This document shows positions 1-12,389 of a DNA stretch of 64,000 nt, piece by piece. Position 1 is the first letter of the stretch, and each line of letters starts with the position of its first letter. The translations under genes and the position numbers were made by a program. Source of the DNA: Megachile rotundata (taxonomy: Eukaryota > Arthropoda > Insecta > Hymenoptera > Megachilidae); contig NC_134985.1 of NCBI RefSeq assembly GCF_050947335.1, positions 16,979,190-17,043,189 of the forward strand, read 5' to 3'. Under the pieces are notes generated by a model that was given only the letters and a program-made list of their open reading frames with translations, was not told the origin of the DNA and searched no databases.

Positions 1-654
1 AACGCGTATCGAGAGAAGGGGGCGAAGAGGAGGAGGAAGAAAGAGAGACATCGATGGGAGAGACCGGCACTAACGAGCATACCTCTGTACCAGCAGGTAA
101 TGCTTGCAAAGTTACTTCGATCCTCTCTCTTTCGGTCTGATCCTCCTCTCCGTCTCTCGTTCACATTTTTATACTGCCGTTTGGTCATCTTCGTCGCGCA
201 ACACGCGTTACTTGGCCGTGCGAACGCGTTCATCTTCGGTCATTGATCGCAATCTCTCGCTAACGAGCTTACCGCCGGGTGCGAAAATCTTACCTGCCCT
301 CCCTCTCGGCCCCTTTCGTGTCACCTTGACCAAGCTTTCTCCTCCTTGTCCCGCTTCGCGCAGATTCCTTCAGCGCCTACCTGCTCGATGGTAATCGAAC
401 AGGATCAACAGCTGACGATATTTGTATAATCGATCAACGAATGGACGTCATCCTTATTTATGACTCGATACGTGATTGTCATGAGGCAGGTGCAGTCTCA
501 CTTATCGAATTTTTCATATTTTGGGGCGAAGTAGCAGGTGATGTACGGTTTGGAAGACCGAGTGAGGGGTGGAAAGGGATATGTGATGTGTGAATTTCTG
601 GATGTGTGAGTTTGGGATTTGGGATTTGAAGATTTGGGAGTTTGGGTATTTGTT
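1..654. other. Single-copy flank, no recognised gene
   Basis: Purine-rich start followed by a CpG-containing block. A good-looking splice donor context (CAG then GTAATG) occurs at 94-102, so an exon of an unknown transcript, such as an untranslated leader exon, could end at 96. There is no coding similarity and no way to confirm this from sequence. From about 590 it becomes rich in TTTGGGA before the next array. Confidence 0.3.
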
Positions 655-1182
655 GTAACTCCACGCGTCCTGTAATTCCACGCGTTGTAATTCCACGCGC
701 AGTAATTCCACGCGCTGTAATTCCACGCGTTGCAACTCCACGCGATGTAATTCCAGGCACCGTAATTTCACGCGCTGTAATTCCACGCGTTGTAATTCCA
801 CGCGTCCCGTAATTCCACGCGTTGAAACTCCATGCGATGAAATTCCACGCGCTGTAATTTCACGCGTCCCGTAATTTCACGCGCTGTAATTCCATGCGTT
901 GTAATTCCACGCGTCCCGTAATTCCACGCGTTGCAACTCAACGCGCTATAATTCCACGCGTCCTGTAATTCTACGCGCTGTAATTCTACGCGTTGCAACT
1001 CAACGCGCTGTAATTCCACGCGTCCTGCAATTCCATGCGTTGTAATTCTACGCGTTGCAACTCCACGCACCGTAATTCCACGCGATGTAACTCCTCGCAT
1101 TGTAATTCCACACGTCCCGTAATTCCACGCGCTGTAATTCCACGCGTCCTGTAATTCTACGCGTTGCAACTCCACGCGTTGT
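655..1182. repeat. CpG-rich 15-bp minisatellite (GTAATTCCACGCGTT)
   Basis: About 34 tandem units of roughly 15 bp, consensus GTAATTCCACGCGTT, with longer 17-18 bp variants where CGTCCC or CGTCCT replaces CGTT or CGCT. Nearly every unit carries CGCG, often as ACGCGT. Because 15 is a multiple of three, the minus strand stays open and gives repetitive 93-135 residue frames (repeats such as VELQR and GITAR). These are repeat artefacts, not genes. Confidence 0.95.
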
Positions 1183-3429
1183 ATTTGGGTATTTGATGAT
1201 TTGCAAATTTAGGAATATAGCAATTTGCGGATTTGAGAGCTTGCCAATTTGGGAATTTCGAACTTGTGTTCTTGACAATTTGGAAATTTAAGAATTTGGT
1301 AACTTGGAAATTAGAGACCTATTTATTTGGATATGTGGCACTCACCTTTGTGTTTTGCAAACGTGGAAAATTTGAAAATCCCAGAATTACTTAAAAATAT
1401 CTAAATTGCAAATTTCTCGTTTTCAAATCTGAGGATCCCAAAATTAAAAAGTTCCATCATAAAATTACCACAGATTGTAGAATAGTTGTACCCTACTCTG
1501 ATGGTTCGACATCCCGCATCTTCCAGAAGCCCCCACGCAATATGAATCGCCATAGATCGATGTCAATGTAGGTGTTAACCGATATCGATTCTCTATTGTG
1601 TACCATTGTTAGAAGAAACCGATTGCATGAGAGTGAAACGCAGTGACCCCAGGGTCATTTCTAATCACGGAAATGGCGATGTCTCGCCGGACGACCCCCT
1701 CAGGATCGGTTTCAGAAACAGCGAATTACATCGGGTCGAAAATCTTAAGGGGGATGCCCGCGACACAATGTCGAGCACGCCCACGCAGATGGCGCGCCCC
1801 GGGTGTAGTAGTTAATTTCCTCTGTCCAAACAGCGCTAATCCCGAGTGACATAAGCCAACTGACGCGGCTAGAGCTACGTATACACCCTAAATAAAGGGG
1901 CACACTGAGGGGGCAGACGTCCACGGAAGTCACTTTACTAAAACAGACAGTTGTCACGACGAATTTACGTCTTTTTACTTCGTTTTGAGAAAGGCGTTTT
2001 ATGCAATTTTTATGTGGTACATATAATAAATACCTGTGTGGTACAATATAGGGACACACAAATTAATGGGTACTTTTATAGCAGTATGAAGTATGTAATT
2101 GTTTATAAGTGTTCATGTTGAAGGGGTGGAAGTGATCTGTGGAGTTGAAGTTGGAGGTTCAAGGTTGAAATTCAGTATTTCATCCCTTATGATCAAGGTT
2201 TCTTAGACAAAGCAGTGATACTCTATTCATCAGAGTAAATGTTCAAATAGCCATGTACAATGTAAATGTACAATTAGAAATTTATTATAGTATATGAGTA
2301 ACATTTGATTTCAATAAATGGTGAGTGTAATTCATTTTTAAGATAAATTCGAAAATTCTCAGTATAGTCTGAAAAATTATTTACTACATCGTATTTATGG
2401 TTAAATTTATAAGAAGTAGATGTATCAGTCCTATGCACTTACCTTAACCAAATAAGGGTTGCAGTAGTACATTTCAGATGAGGGTAAAAATTCACAAGTA
2501 TTCATACACATATGTGTTATATTTACACATATAACATACAGTGAAATACCTATATGTACCTTTGTTCATACTCGTGTGTCATTCGTATACATCACTTGTA
2601 GTGTCACCATACATGTGCAATTTACGGACTTAAATACTTATTAAAATAATTAATTAAAAATCTTACTAAGATAATTTCCAAAGACTCGAATCCACCATTC
2701 TTACGTAAGCTGGTTACAATTCCGCACCAGATACTCCATTAAAAGCAACTGACGATCAAAACGCGTGTTCCAGGTCGCCCATTAAAATCAGCTCGATCAA
2801 TGCACCCCACGCACGGGGTGGTTGAAATCTAACGAAATTGATTTGCTCCCCAACGACGCAGTGTCTCTCCGCGTGATTCCACTTTCCGTGGAGCCACCGT
2901 GAACACAATTTTTCTATTTGCCAACGGTTTATTTGCCAGCCAGTTGTATTCATAGATTGATCAGAAGGGGACTGTCTGACTCAAGCCGTCACCCTTTCTA
3001 CCCCCCGCTGTAAATAGAAGCACGCATCGTAAAAGGATTTATAGGATACCGCGTGACACGCCGTCATCCCATTACGGATCATCGTAAGCCTATTTGTTTA
3101 GGATCGAAAACGGTCACGGGGCTTAGATCGTCGCCTAATTGTCTGGCCGGTGCAACCTGACGTTCGATTGGCCGGATCCTCGTTGAACACCCTAACCCCC
3201 GGGGTACCACCGTGTACACGGAGCCCCTGGGTGACGTGTCACTTTTGCCGGCGTCGTGAGAAGCAGATGCACTAAACGTTACAAGCGTCTCGGACCGTAT
3301 TTGCTTTGCTAACAAGGAGACAGTAGAGTCTTCCACGTGGTTGATGAAGATGTCGTAAACGTCCGGGGAGAGTAAAGACGCTGGGTGTCCACATCGAGTT
3401 GCTACGCTTCGACGCGCTTTGGACTGATC
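1183..3429. other. Single-copy region without recognised gene
   Basis: AT-rich DNA with TTTGGGA-like tracts at 1183-1320, a GC-richer block at 1500-1920, AT-rich DNA with several CACATATGTG-type palindromic steps near 2500-2610, and a CpG-richer block at 2750-3420. Frames of 60-150 codons here show no recognisable domain and no consistent splice structure. Confidence 0.5.
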
Positions 3430-4135
3430 GAACTTGTCCAAATTCCACAATTCGCCAAATCCTAAAATTCTACAAATCCCAAAATTTCCCAAGTTCCTCC
3501 ATCTCCAAATCCCACGTATCCCAAATTCCACATATCTCGAATCCTACATTCCCCAAATCCCACATATCCCAAATTCCACATATTCCAAATCCCACGTATC
3601 CCAAATCCCACACGTCCCAAATCCCACACACCCCAAATTCCACATATCCAAAATTTCATATATTCCAAATCTCACATAACCCAAATTCCACACATCCCAA
3701 ATCCCACACATCCCAAATCCCACATATTCCAAATCTCACACATCCCAAATACCACACATCCCAAATACCACACATCCCAAATCCCACATGTCCGAAATTC
3801 CACATATTCCAAATCTCACATATCCCAAATCCCACACATCCCAAATCCCACACATCCCAAATCCCACACATCCCAAATCCCACACATCCCAAATCCCACA
3901 CATCCCAAATCCCACACATCCCAAATCCCACACATCCCAAATCCCACACATCCCAAATTCCACACATCCCAAATCCCACATATTCCAAATTTTACACATC
4001 CCAAATCCCACACACCCCAAATCCCAAATCTCCCCAAATCCACAAACTCTCAAAGTCCCCAAAAATTCCACAAAATCCCAAATTTCCAACCTTCCCTACC
4101 CAAAGTCCCAAATCCCTAAATTTCCAAGGGCCCCT
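3430..4135. repeat. 16-bp minisatellite (CCCAAATCCCACACAT)
   Basis: A core of near-perfect 16-bp units, best at 3830-3990, consensus CCCAAATCCCACACAT, flanked by more degraded units with ATTCCACATAT variants. The unit is not a multiple of three, so translation repeats every 16 residues (48 bp) and all frames stay open, producing a spurious 291-residue frame rich in SQIPHIPNPTHPK. The minus strand has GGG runs separated by 4 and 6 bases along the whole core. The unit shares its first 11 bases with the array near 57.9 kb. Confidence 0.95.
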
Positions 4136-4750
4136 CACACGAGTCCACCACATCGTCTCGATAAATCCATCGCTGTCAAATTACAAATCGAGTAATCAGT
4201 TCCGAGCGCTTCTCTATCTACGCCTGTCAAACATCGTCCATTTTTTCTTACACTCCAGTCGAACGACGTCGTAACGTGAAAGACAAAACATCGGTCGATG
4301 TTATCGGGAGCCGATTGATCCCCGTTTAAGTAAGCCAACTTACAATATGTCAGTTCAGTGACCTCCCGTCGATCGTCTGACGGATAACGTTCGCTCAGAT
4401 GATCGGCGGTTAGACACACGATTAATTAGTCTCTGGAGATGTTCGATAACCCCCGTCGACGAGGATGCATCAAGTTCGGGACACTGTTCTCTCTCCCGCT
4501 TGTCCCGTGACCGATGGTACCCGGCTGATTCGTCTCGCGATGCTTTAGCGAAACAGACAAGATCGCACAGTCGAATTGATATATCACTACACGCACGAAG
4601 AAAGTTGGCCTTTTAGTGAGACGTCAGACGTCACAGCGGGAACGATAACAATTTTCGATGCTAGGGTCTTGATTCTATGATGCAGGGACGCAACGTGTGG
4701 TCATGGTCCAAGTGGTCTCTCTTAGATATTAAAATATACAAAATTTGTGG
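4136..4750. other. Single-copy CpG-richer stretch, no gene seen
   Basis: Moderately GC-rich DNA between two arrays. Contains an imperfect TGAGACGTCAGACGTCAC tract near 4617-4634 with two ACGTCA elements. No coding similarity was recognised. Confidence 0.4.
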
Positions 4751-5480
4751 GTGGTAGAACGATAATGTTTGGTTGTTTTGCTTCTTGGGGAGAGGTGTTT
4801 GGAAATTGTGGGATTTATGGTAATGGGGATGTGGAATCTTGGGACTTTGGTGGGTTGGAATATTCAGATTTTAGGAGTTTGGGAGATTAGGGTATTGAGA
4901 GATTGAGACTTTGGGGTCTTTGGAGATGTGGAGTGTTTGGAACCTTGGGATTTTGGGAATTTGGGAGTTTGAGGACTTGGGACTTTGCTAGGGTTGGACT
5001 TTGGAGATTTGGGATTTGAGAATTTGGGACTTTGCTAGTTCTGGACTTTGGAAATTTGGGATTTGAGAAATTGGGACTTTGCTAGGGCTGAACTTTGGAG
5101 ATTTGGGATTTGAGAAATTGGGACTTTGCTAGTTCTGGACTTTGGAAATTTGGGATTTTGAGGACTTGGGACTTTGCTAGGGCTGAACTTTGGGAATTTG
5201 GGATTTGAGGACTTGGGACTTTGCTAGTTCTGGACTTTGGAAATTTGGGATTTGAGAACTTGGAACTTTGCTAGGGCTGAACTTTGGGAATTTGGGATTT
5301 GAGGACTTGGGATTTTGCTAGTTCTGGACTTTGAGATCTTAGAACTTGAGAAATTTGGAACCTTAGCACCTTGGCACCTTGACATCTTGGGACCTTCGAC
5401 CCTTGGGATATTGGGACTTTGTGGATTTGGAACATTGAAATCTGACAGCTCTAAAAATATAAAACCCAAGACCTTAGAAC
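4751..5480. repeat. TTTGGGA-type array with 47-bp units in 94-bp dimers
   Basis: The flanks (4751-4978 and 5340-5480) are irregular TTTGGGA and CTTGGGA runs. The centre holds eight 47-bp units starting at about 4979, 5026, 5073, 5120, 5168, 5215, 5261 and 5309. Each has the frame GGGACTTTGCTAG, ten variable bases, then CTTTGGRRATTTGGGATTTGAG. The variable bases alternate strictly: GGTTGGA or GGCTGAA in odd units, TTCTGGA in even units. G-runs are on the + strand, opposite to the arrays at 3.4 and 57.9 kb. Confidence 0.92.
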
Positions 5481-8400
5481 CTTGAAACTTCTAACTATAG
5501 AGACCACTAAAATTTTCAAGGTTTGAAACTTCAGAGAAATTTTCTAATCACCGAATTATCAAAATTCCATGCCAAATATCGAAATTCCCAATTTAAAGCC
5601 AGCGTCGTAAAATTAGCACTGTACTATAAACACAAGTTCCTACAAACAACCAAGATTTAATTAAAAGACGTTTATAGTCGATAACTCGGAGCAAAATTCC
5701 TTTTGCAGCAGCAACCAGTCGTAAAATCCGAGTACCGTGGAAGGTATATTCTACAATCGATCGCGACTGTTACTCATACATGCATAGATACGTACAGACA
5801 CATGTGCTAGGGTAGAAGTTTATGGCAGTGCCTGCCAAAATCCGGCACAATGTGCGTTGTATGTGTTTCGGTTCTAATTATGCAGGCTTCTCGGAGCCTA
5901 TTAGAGCCGCGAGGCAACAGCGGTAATCAAATACAAACGAACGGAATCGCGAATGAATATAAACCGGGAATGAACTACGAAATGAACCGAGTCGCGACTG
6001 TAACGAAGCAAAAATACCTTCGTTTGTTCTTGACAGCTGCTTTTATGCTAAAATATTTCTCTTCTCTGGTGAATTTTTTTATGTTCGATGCTGTATTTCT
6101 TCTATTTATTTATAGGTTTATAGTCTTCATAGTTATTGATACAGGGATAGTTTTATGGATATTCATTTTATGAAGTTGATGACTGTTGCAGCGCAGGGAA
6201 ATATCGAGGTGCTACTGTATATAAGTATGTATGAAATAAAAATTTCTAGGATATTAATTACATTCTACATCCTTCTGTACACTCTTTAAGATTTGATACA
6301 TCAACTTCATCTAATGAATTATTAAATATGACCTCATTTGCAGAAAATTTTAAAGAGTAACACCTACAAACTACCAGTCCATACGAAATTAACTAAAGTA
6401 CAAATTAAAATTGCTAAAAATCTTGAAAAGTAGATAAACTCATTTATAGTTGTCCATTTCCCGAATTTCATATCACACTAACACGGTTGATGAAATTAAA
6501 GGAACAAGACGTAAACGCAATCAGGCCGAGCGGCGTCGCCCGTCGGACAAGCAGACAGGAATAAATTAAACTTCAACCATTCCGTTGTGGAAAAAAAGCA
6601 AACAAGAAATTAAGAAAAAGAGATGTACGTATATGAAAAGTCTGAGAGGAAAGTTTTTGCGGAGCGTGCATTTCCGTGGCGCGGAGTTTTTCTCTATGAG
6701 ATAGCAGAGCGTCGTGGCGAGCCGAGGAATAAGAAGGCTGGAAAGTAAAATAAAAGTTTGCTTCATTAAGGACTAGTTACCATGAAGACATTCAATTGAC
6801 GTACCATCTCTGGTCCCGCGGAATTTCTCGTTTTGCTACCAGCATCGTTTCAGATTGTAAACTGCCGGGACGAGAGAGAGAGAGATATGAAAGAAAAAAA
6901 ATGAAGATAAAAGGGGAAAGAAAGTTTTAGGCTGCGAAAGTTCCGAGGTCGAAATTACGGGACTTGGTTTCGGTCGAAAATCAAGGAATTCAACGGCGGA
7001 CTGCTTCGCCAAGAGACCTGGCTCCTTTATTCCAAACACTCGAGGATATCTCTCTAATCGGCCATTAATGAAACCGTCGGTTCAGCGCTGTAATTAATTC
7101 CTTAATCGTAAAACTTTCTCGAGGAGCCCCTCCACGTTCGAGTTTCTCTCAGAAGCCTCTCCTCGGATGTCAACGCGTACGGGACGCGAAAAGGCGAACA
7201 TTAGTCTGCTCGTGACACTGTTTTCGCCAACTTTCGTCGCGTTCGACTCCGAAATCATGTTGTTCCCCTTTGCGTTCATATCCTTGGCGAACTTCGGGGC
7301 GAATTTTGTTGATTATCACGCGCGAAACGTTGCCAAAGAGGTCGAGCATAAGTTTCGAGATTCAATTTCAGTTGCTAAACGCCTGGTATCATGATTGCTA
7401 GTTAGCAAACTATTTGTGGACGGTGATTATGATGCAGTTTTATCAACAAATTTACCTCGAATATGCACTTGGGAAATTTAAGGTTGTTCAACCAAATGTA
7501 ACGCGATTAAAATATGACCCGCTTCGCTATTGACACACTTTACAAATTTCTAGTTTGCAAATTAACTGGATAAGCTAAGAACATGTTGAGGATGTAGAAT
7601 ATTTGTAACAAATATTTTATTTCAATTATTGGTAAATTTGCTGTCTTGACCGTCATGTTCATACGTTCTTGGTCAGAGGATATTCATACGTTATTGGTCA
7701 GAGCATATATCATTAAGAACAAGAAACGTAGACTTAATCCTTCAACTTCTTTTCATCTGTCAGCACACATACTTATTTCAACATTAAGCCCTCAAACCCT
7801 TCTTTCGTTTATTTTCCCAGAATTAATTAATTTCAGTTAGCATCCACACACGATCACACGTGACCATACTACAGTACCCAATTAAACACTGTCAGTAAAT
7901 TAATCTCCGATTGTCATACTCCAAAACAAAGAATCCAGCGTCACAAATCTTCGCTAACAAACCGTCGCTAGATCACAAGCGTTAGGTTACGATCAAGGCG
8001 CGTTTACAAGTGAGTCGGTGGATCAGGGAGTAACTAAATTTAAGCCGTCCCGTCGGTCGTTTCTCAAGTGTACACGCTTGTCTGCCGGCTCCTGGTCTGA
8101 CGGACCAGATAATTGTCCGCTGTCGGATTAAGGAATATCGTTCGAGACTTCTGGTCTCCGTTTGCCAATTACAACCCTTCTCCGTTTCCATGAGACCTTC
8201 AGAAGGCACCATTTGCCTGAAACGATTAACCGGTGGCGGTTTAAAATTATCTTGGAAAAATTCGTCGTCGGACGAATCGTACGGTCGCTTTGAGGGTAAC
8301 CGAGTGTCGGTGATCTAAATTTACTGCCGGCTCGTGTAAACGACACAGCAGCCCTTCTACATACCGTAACATTCACGGCCAGACTGTTGGCCACGAGTGG

Positions 8401-10014
8401 CATCAACGAGCTGGAGGTGACGGCAGCTTATCTATGCTCCGATTTCTCTGTGTTCTGCACGCCATTCACGATGGTCATCGTCTCGCGTGTGTCACTCTCT
8501 TCTGCTCGCAACAACGAGACTGATTTAGGTAACACTGTATGCTTGAAAACCTACATCATTCTACATCTGGAATACTACACACTGAACTTGGAATCAATGT
8601 TGAGGTACTTGACGGGATAAAAGGACCATTGCTGTATTGGGAATGAAACTGACGCTATTTTATGGGAAGGTGGTTTACTTTCAATATGCAGTTCCTTTTA
8701 TACTGTTTATATGACAAGTACTGTAGGACACGATAGTCAGATTTGACCTTCTGACCTTCAAGTTCAGAACCAAGGTCAAGGTCATTCTTCTACAAGTCTT
8801 CTTAAGATATTAATTTTAGACTTTATGTCAAATAACATGACAGCTCCTTGTTCAATATAATGTCACATTCATGATATGTGTCATCATTAGAAGTGTGATA
8901 CAAGTGTGATAAACTAGACTCATATTTTCACCTCTATCTTGAGTTCAAGTCTAATTACAATCTGCACAATCAAAGACTACTGTCTTTAATATTATAACTT
9001 TCTTTAGTTAACGTTGTACCAATTAGCAGTGAATGATTGAGGTGTTAATCTTCGAGTACTCTGTACAGGTGGTATCTTGGATAAGCTTCCTTTTTGTCTT
9101 TAATTTTTCATGAACCTGAGTAACGTTAGAGCCTTAGAGTCTTGAAGAAAATGGAAGAGCTTCTGTCTTCCAAAGAACCCTAAGTAGCTCGTATCCTTCG
9201 TGCAGTTTCCTTTTTTACTGCTTGTCGTTTGCCTTTGTACCACGCCCACCTGTTCGGGTGCCATGTCGTAACGCGACGACGTCCTACGAGCCGATCGCTA
9301 GATAGAAACACGACACGTTGTACAGGGCCCCGGGAACGATGATGGTTTATCGGCGTTTTGACCTGTTTGGTCCTTATCTCGGTTGACCGACACCCACCTG
9401 TTCGCGAACGTTTTTTTGATCGAGAAATAAACGACGAGATGGCGTTGGAGGAGATGCATGTTACACGTACCGACGTTATCTTGTTCTTTCGACCGGCGGA
9501 GAACGGAAAGAAGTCGGCCGATGTTGGCTAACGTTGAAACGATGGAAGGATCTCCGTGCGCTGTAGTCTACGTGGAATGATAAGCGAAACCGGAGGAATT
9601 GTACGGAATTACCGGGGCCTCTCTGGGTATCTGGAACGAGAAACTCGGGTTTTATGTGCACGCTTGATCCAAGTGTATCTGAGTACAACGCTGTGTATTC
9701 GTGGAACTACAATGATGTTTCTGACCTCGAGAAAGTTTCGTACCGAGATAATCGCGAATGGGTGGCGAAGGATCAGCTTCGTTGAGTCACTATGACCTCG
9801 TAAGGAAAGAAAAAGTTTGCAAGGAGGAAGCGGTGTCGATGCAAGAAACATTTTCGTGATTAGCACTGCAACTTGTATTCTTCCTTAGGGATTCTGAGTA
9901 CGTTCTCTTTCTAGATTCACATCTACACTTTATAATTACATTTGTAAATGTACACATAGGTCTCTGTATACCCAGGTAGTATACCTGGAAACTCATGTCT
10001 CTGGATAATTATAT
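5481..10014. other. Single-copy region without recognised gene
   Basis: Mixed DNA. CpG-richer blocks lie at 6640-7380, 7980-8520 and 9230-9800; the rest is AT-rich. A GAGAGAGAGAGAG tract is at 6873-6886. A short direct duplication of about 24 bp (TTCATACGTT-TTGGTCAGAG) is at 7658-7704. Nuclear-receptor half-sites at 8744-8784 are listed separately. The longest frames (75-107 codons) have no recognisable domain. Confidence 0.5.
8744..8784. promoter_or_regulatory. Cluster of four TGACCTT / AAGGTCA nuclear-receptor half-sites
   Basis: TGACCTT occurs at 8744 and 8752, and on the other strand AAGGTCA appears twice in tandem as CCAAGGTCAAGGTCA at 8771-8784. The extended forms YCAAGGTCA match the consensus of monomer-binding receptors of the FTZ-F1 and ERR type. 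Motif clustering is seen directly; any function is inferred. Confidence 0.35.
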
Positions 10015-10338
10015 CTCTATATTTTTACCTGGACCTCTATCTCATATCTGGACCTCTATTGGACATCATACTCTAACTCTACCTCATACCAGTACCTCAT
10101 ACTTGAACCTCATACCTCTAGATTCTTATATTCCCAGGTACTTGTATTCTTAGATCAGTATATTCGTAGATGCTGTATTTTTACCTAGACCTCACACTCT
10201 ATCTCATATCTGGACCTCTACTGGACATCATACTCTAACTCTACCTCATACCTGGACCTCATACTTGAACCTCATACCTCTACATTCTTATATTCCCAGG
10301 TACTTATATTTTTACATCAGTATATTCGTAGATGCCGA
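10015..10338. repeat. Tandem duplication, 162-bp unit, two copies
   Basis: Two adjacent copies, about 10015-10176 and 10177-10338, offset by exactly 162 bp at several anchors (CTCATATCTGG at 10041 and 10203; TATTCGTAGATGC at 10161 and 10323). Copies differ by scattered substitutions. Inside each, short TACCTGGACCTCATA-like motifs recur. Flanking DNA on both sides carries further CCAGGTA and TCTCTATATT fragments. Confidence 0.85.
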
Positions 10339-12389
10339 TGTCCCAGATCATGACATGTCTAGGACATATCTTCAGATTCTTGTATTCTGGCTCTCTATAT
10401 TCTTAGATACTTCCTAGGCCATCACATCTCCACATGACCCAAAACAGAAATACCAAAATCAGTGCAGTTTTACCTGTCCAGTAGAATAAAAATCGTAGAA
10501 ACTGCACGATCGAACGCCACGATTCTGGAGGATCGAAAATCGTGACTCGACGACAAACCAGCGTGCCAGAATGATTAACGAGAGGGTAGATTAGAAGGTC
10601 GGAAGAAGCAGACAGCAGGATTAGACAGTGGAGGAAGAATTCGATGCAGCGATGGTTTGAGAGAGAGAAAGATAGAGAGAATAGGTGCAGAAAGCACAAG
10701 GGATTCAGGCCGTTGGAGTACGCTCTCTGCTCGCTCATGCGAGAGAGCGCGAATGAGATTGCACCGCCGCGGCTGGTACACCGCCATCGCCGCCGCCAAT
10801 TGTAGCGGCGCTGGAGCGAGCCAACCCCCTTCGCCACCCTTTTCCAACCCTCTTGTCTCATTCCCCGCATCGTCGACCGTCATCCACTCTTGCTTATTGT
10901 GTTTCCATTGTGCCTCCCTTTTTCTCTGGCCGCGGCATTTTTATTGCCTCCTCCACCCCTTTGGACCTCCGCGTGCGTAACACCGGACCAAACACCGTCG
11001 CAAATATCCACCGGACTACCTTGTTCTCTGCACGGCCCTTCGTTTCCGCGCTCGATCAAGCGTTCACCCAATCGAGATTCGAACTATTTTTTTTTCCTTC
11101 TCGGTAAAATTCCTCTTTGTCGCGGTAATGAGAAAAGCTGTTTCGATCCGGCGAACAGCGACCTTTCGGGTTAGGGTTTTTAATCGTAGGGTTAGGGTTT
11201 TTAGTTTGAGGTAATTTAGAAATTGTTAACGGTAATTTGTATTGCACTTCAGTTGAAAAATTTGGAATTTCATATGCTAAGTTTCTGGCTCAACTTGAGA
11301 ATTTAACAATCTGGAATTTAGAATTCACCGATTTAACATTTAACCAATCTCCAAATTCAATTTTCCGAAACTGTTACCCAATTCGAAGAAGTTTGATGAA
11401 ACGTCCCTTTCAGGATCCTAAAAAGAAATCGATCTTCAGTTTCATCGACAAATTCCCCTAGCAAATGTCTAACGTTCCGCGATCAAGTGTTTCCGTTAAC
11501 GTTAACATTCATGCACGATTGATTTTTCCTATTCGACAAGTTCCATTTGCGTCGGGCTCTTCCCTCGAGCAATCAGAACGTTCTGTCTGAAATGCAGCGA
11601 GAGCAGTATAAACGTTAGAGAAAGAGAGAGAAAGAAAGGAGACGAGGAGCAACGGATCGGATTATTCTCGTCTCGTGGGCTGGGAAACTAACGAAGGACT
11701 TTTAAGACGTCAGTTTCCAAGTCTGATACTTGGTCGGAGGAAGAGTCGAGTATCGGTTCGACGATTCTTCGGATCGAAACTCCTTTCTTTCTTTTACCGG
11801 CTTTCCTTCAATAGGGAACGGCCGTGCCGTGGATCGATCCTCTTCAAGAAGATTAGCTTTACTTAAACAACGGCGTCTCGCGTCCTTCGATTTACGGATT
11901 TTTCCAACGGCAAATATCCTTCAGCCTCAGAAATTAAAAAGCACCCTCGATCAGTCGACAAATTCCTTTTTCTTTGCTGTTTATTATCCTTACAGATCAA
12001 CGCCTCGCAATAATATTATGTAAAACACAATTTTCTTCGGATTTCTTACACCTTCTTTATTTGAGTTAATTTGTCTTTGATTCGTTGTCGGTCTGGATGA
12101 TGTTCAAGACTTATGTATTTACATCAATCAATTTGTCTTCGAATTACATGCTTGTCATGTGACTATGAAACTTCAGATACATCTTCACTTAGATGACAGT
12201 GAAATATTCTGACTTTTAGATCCTTATATTAAAGTTACAATATTATAAGTATCAGGTGTTCATTCATATTCATAATGTCTGTCTTCAAGAGTAAGTTTTA
12301 CTGAAGCAAAATTTGCACATTGAAAAAGATCTTATTATAATAACAAATAATTTAAATGACGATTGTATGCTTTACAATAAATCAACCAC
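10339..12389. other. Single-copy region with a CpG-rich block
   Basis: A CpG-rich block runs from about 10500 to 11110, with a GAGAGAGAGAAAGATAGAGAG tract at 10659-10680 and repeated GCCGCC elements near 10770-10812. Promoter or leader-exon activity is conceivable but no TATA, start site or coding exon could be fixed. A second mixed block is at 11540-11960; the rest is AT-rich. Several frames of 90-155 codons overlap on both strands and look like by-products of GC-rich composition. Confidence 0.4.

Noticed and set aside
3399..4274. 291-codon open frame on + rich in SQIPHIPNPTHPK
   Set aside because: It is the translation of a 16-bp non-coding minisatellite; other frames on both strands are open too.
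11167..11203. GGGTTAGGGTTTTTA twice, resembling telomeric repeats
   Set aside because: Only two scattered copies; no array of TTAGG or TTAGGG.
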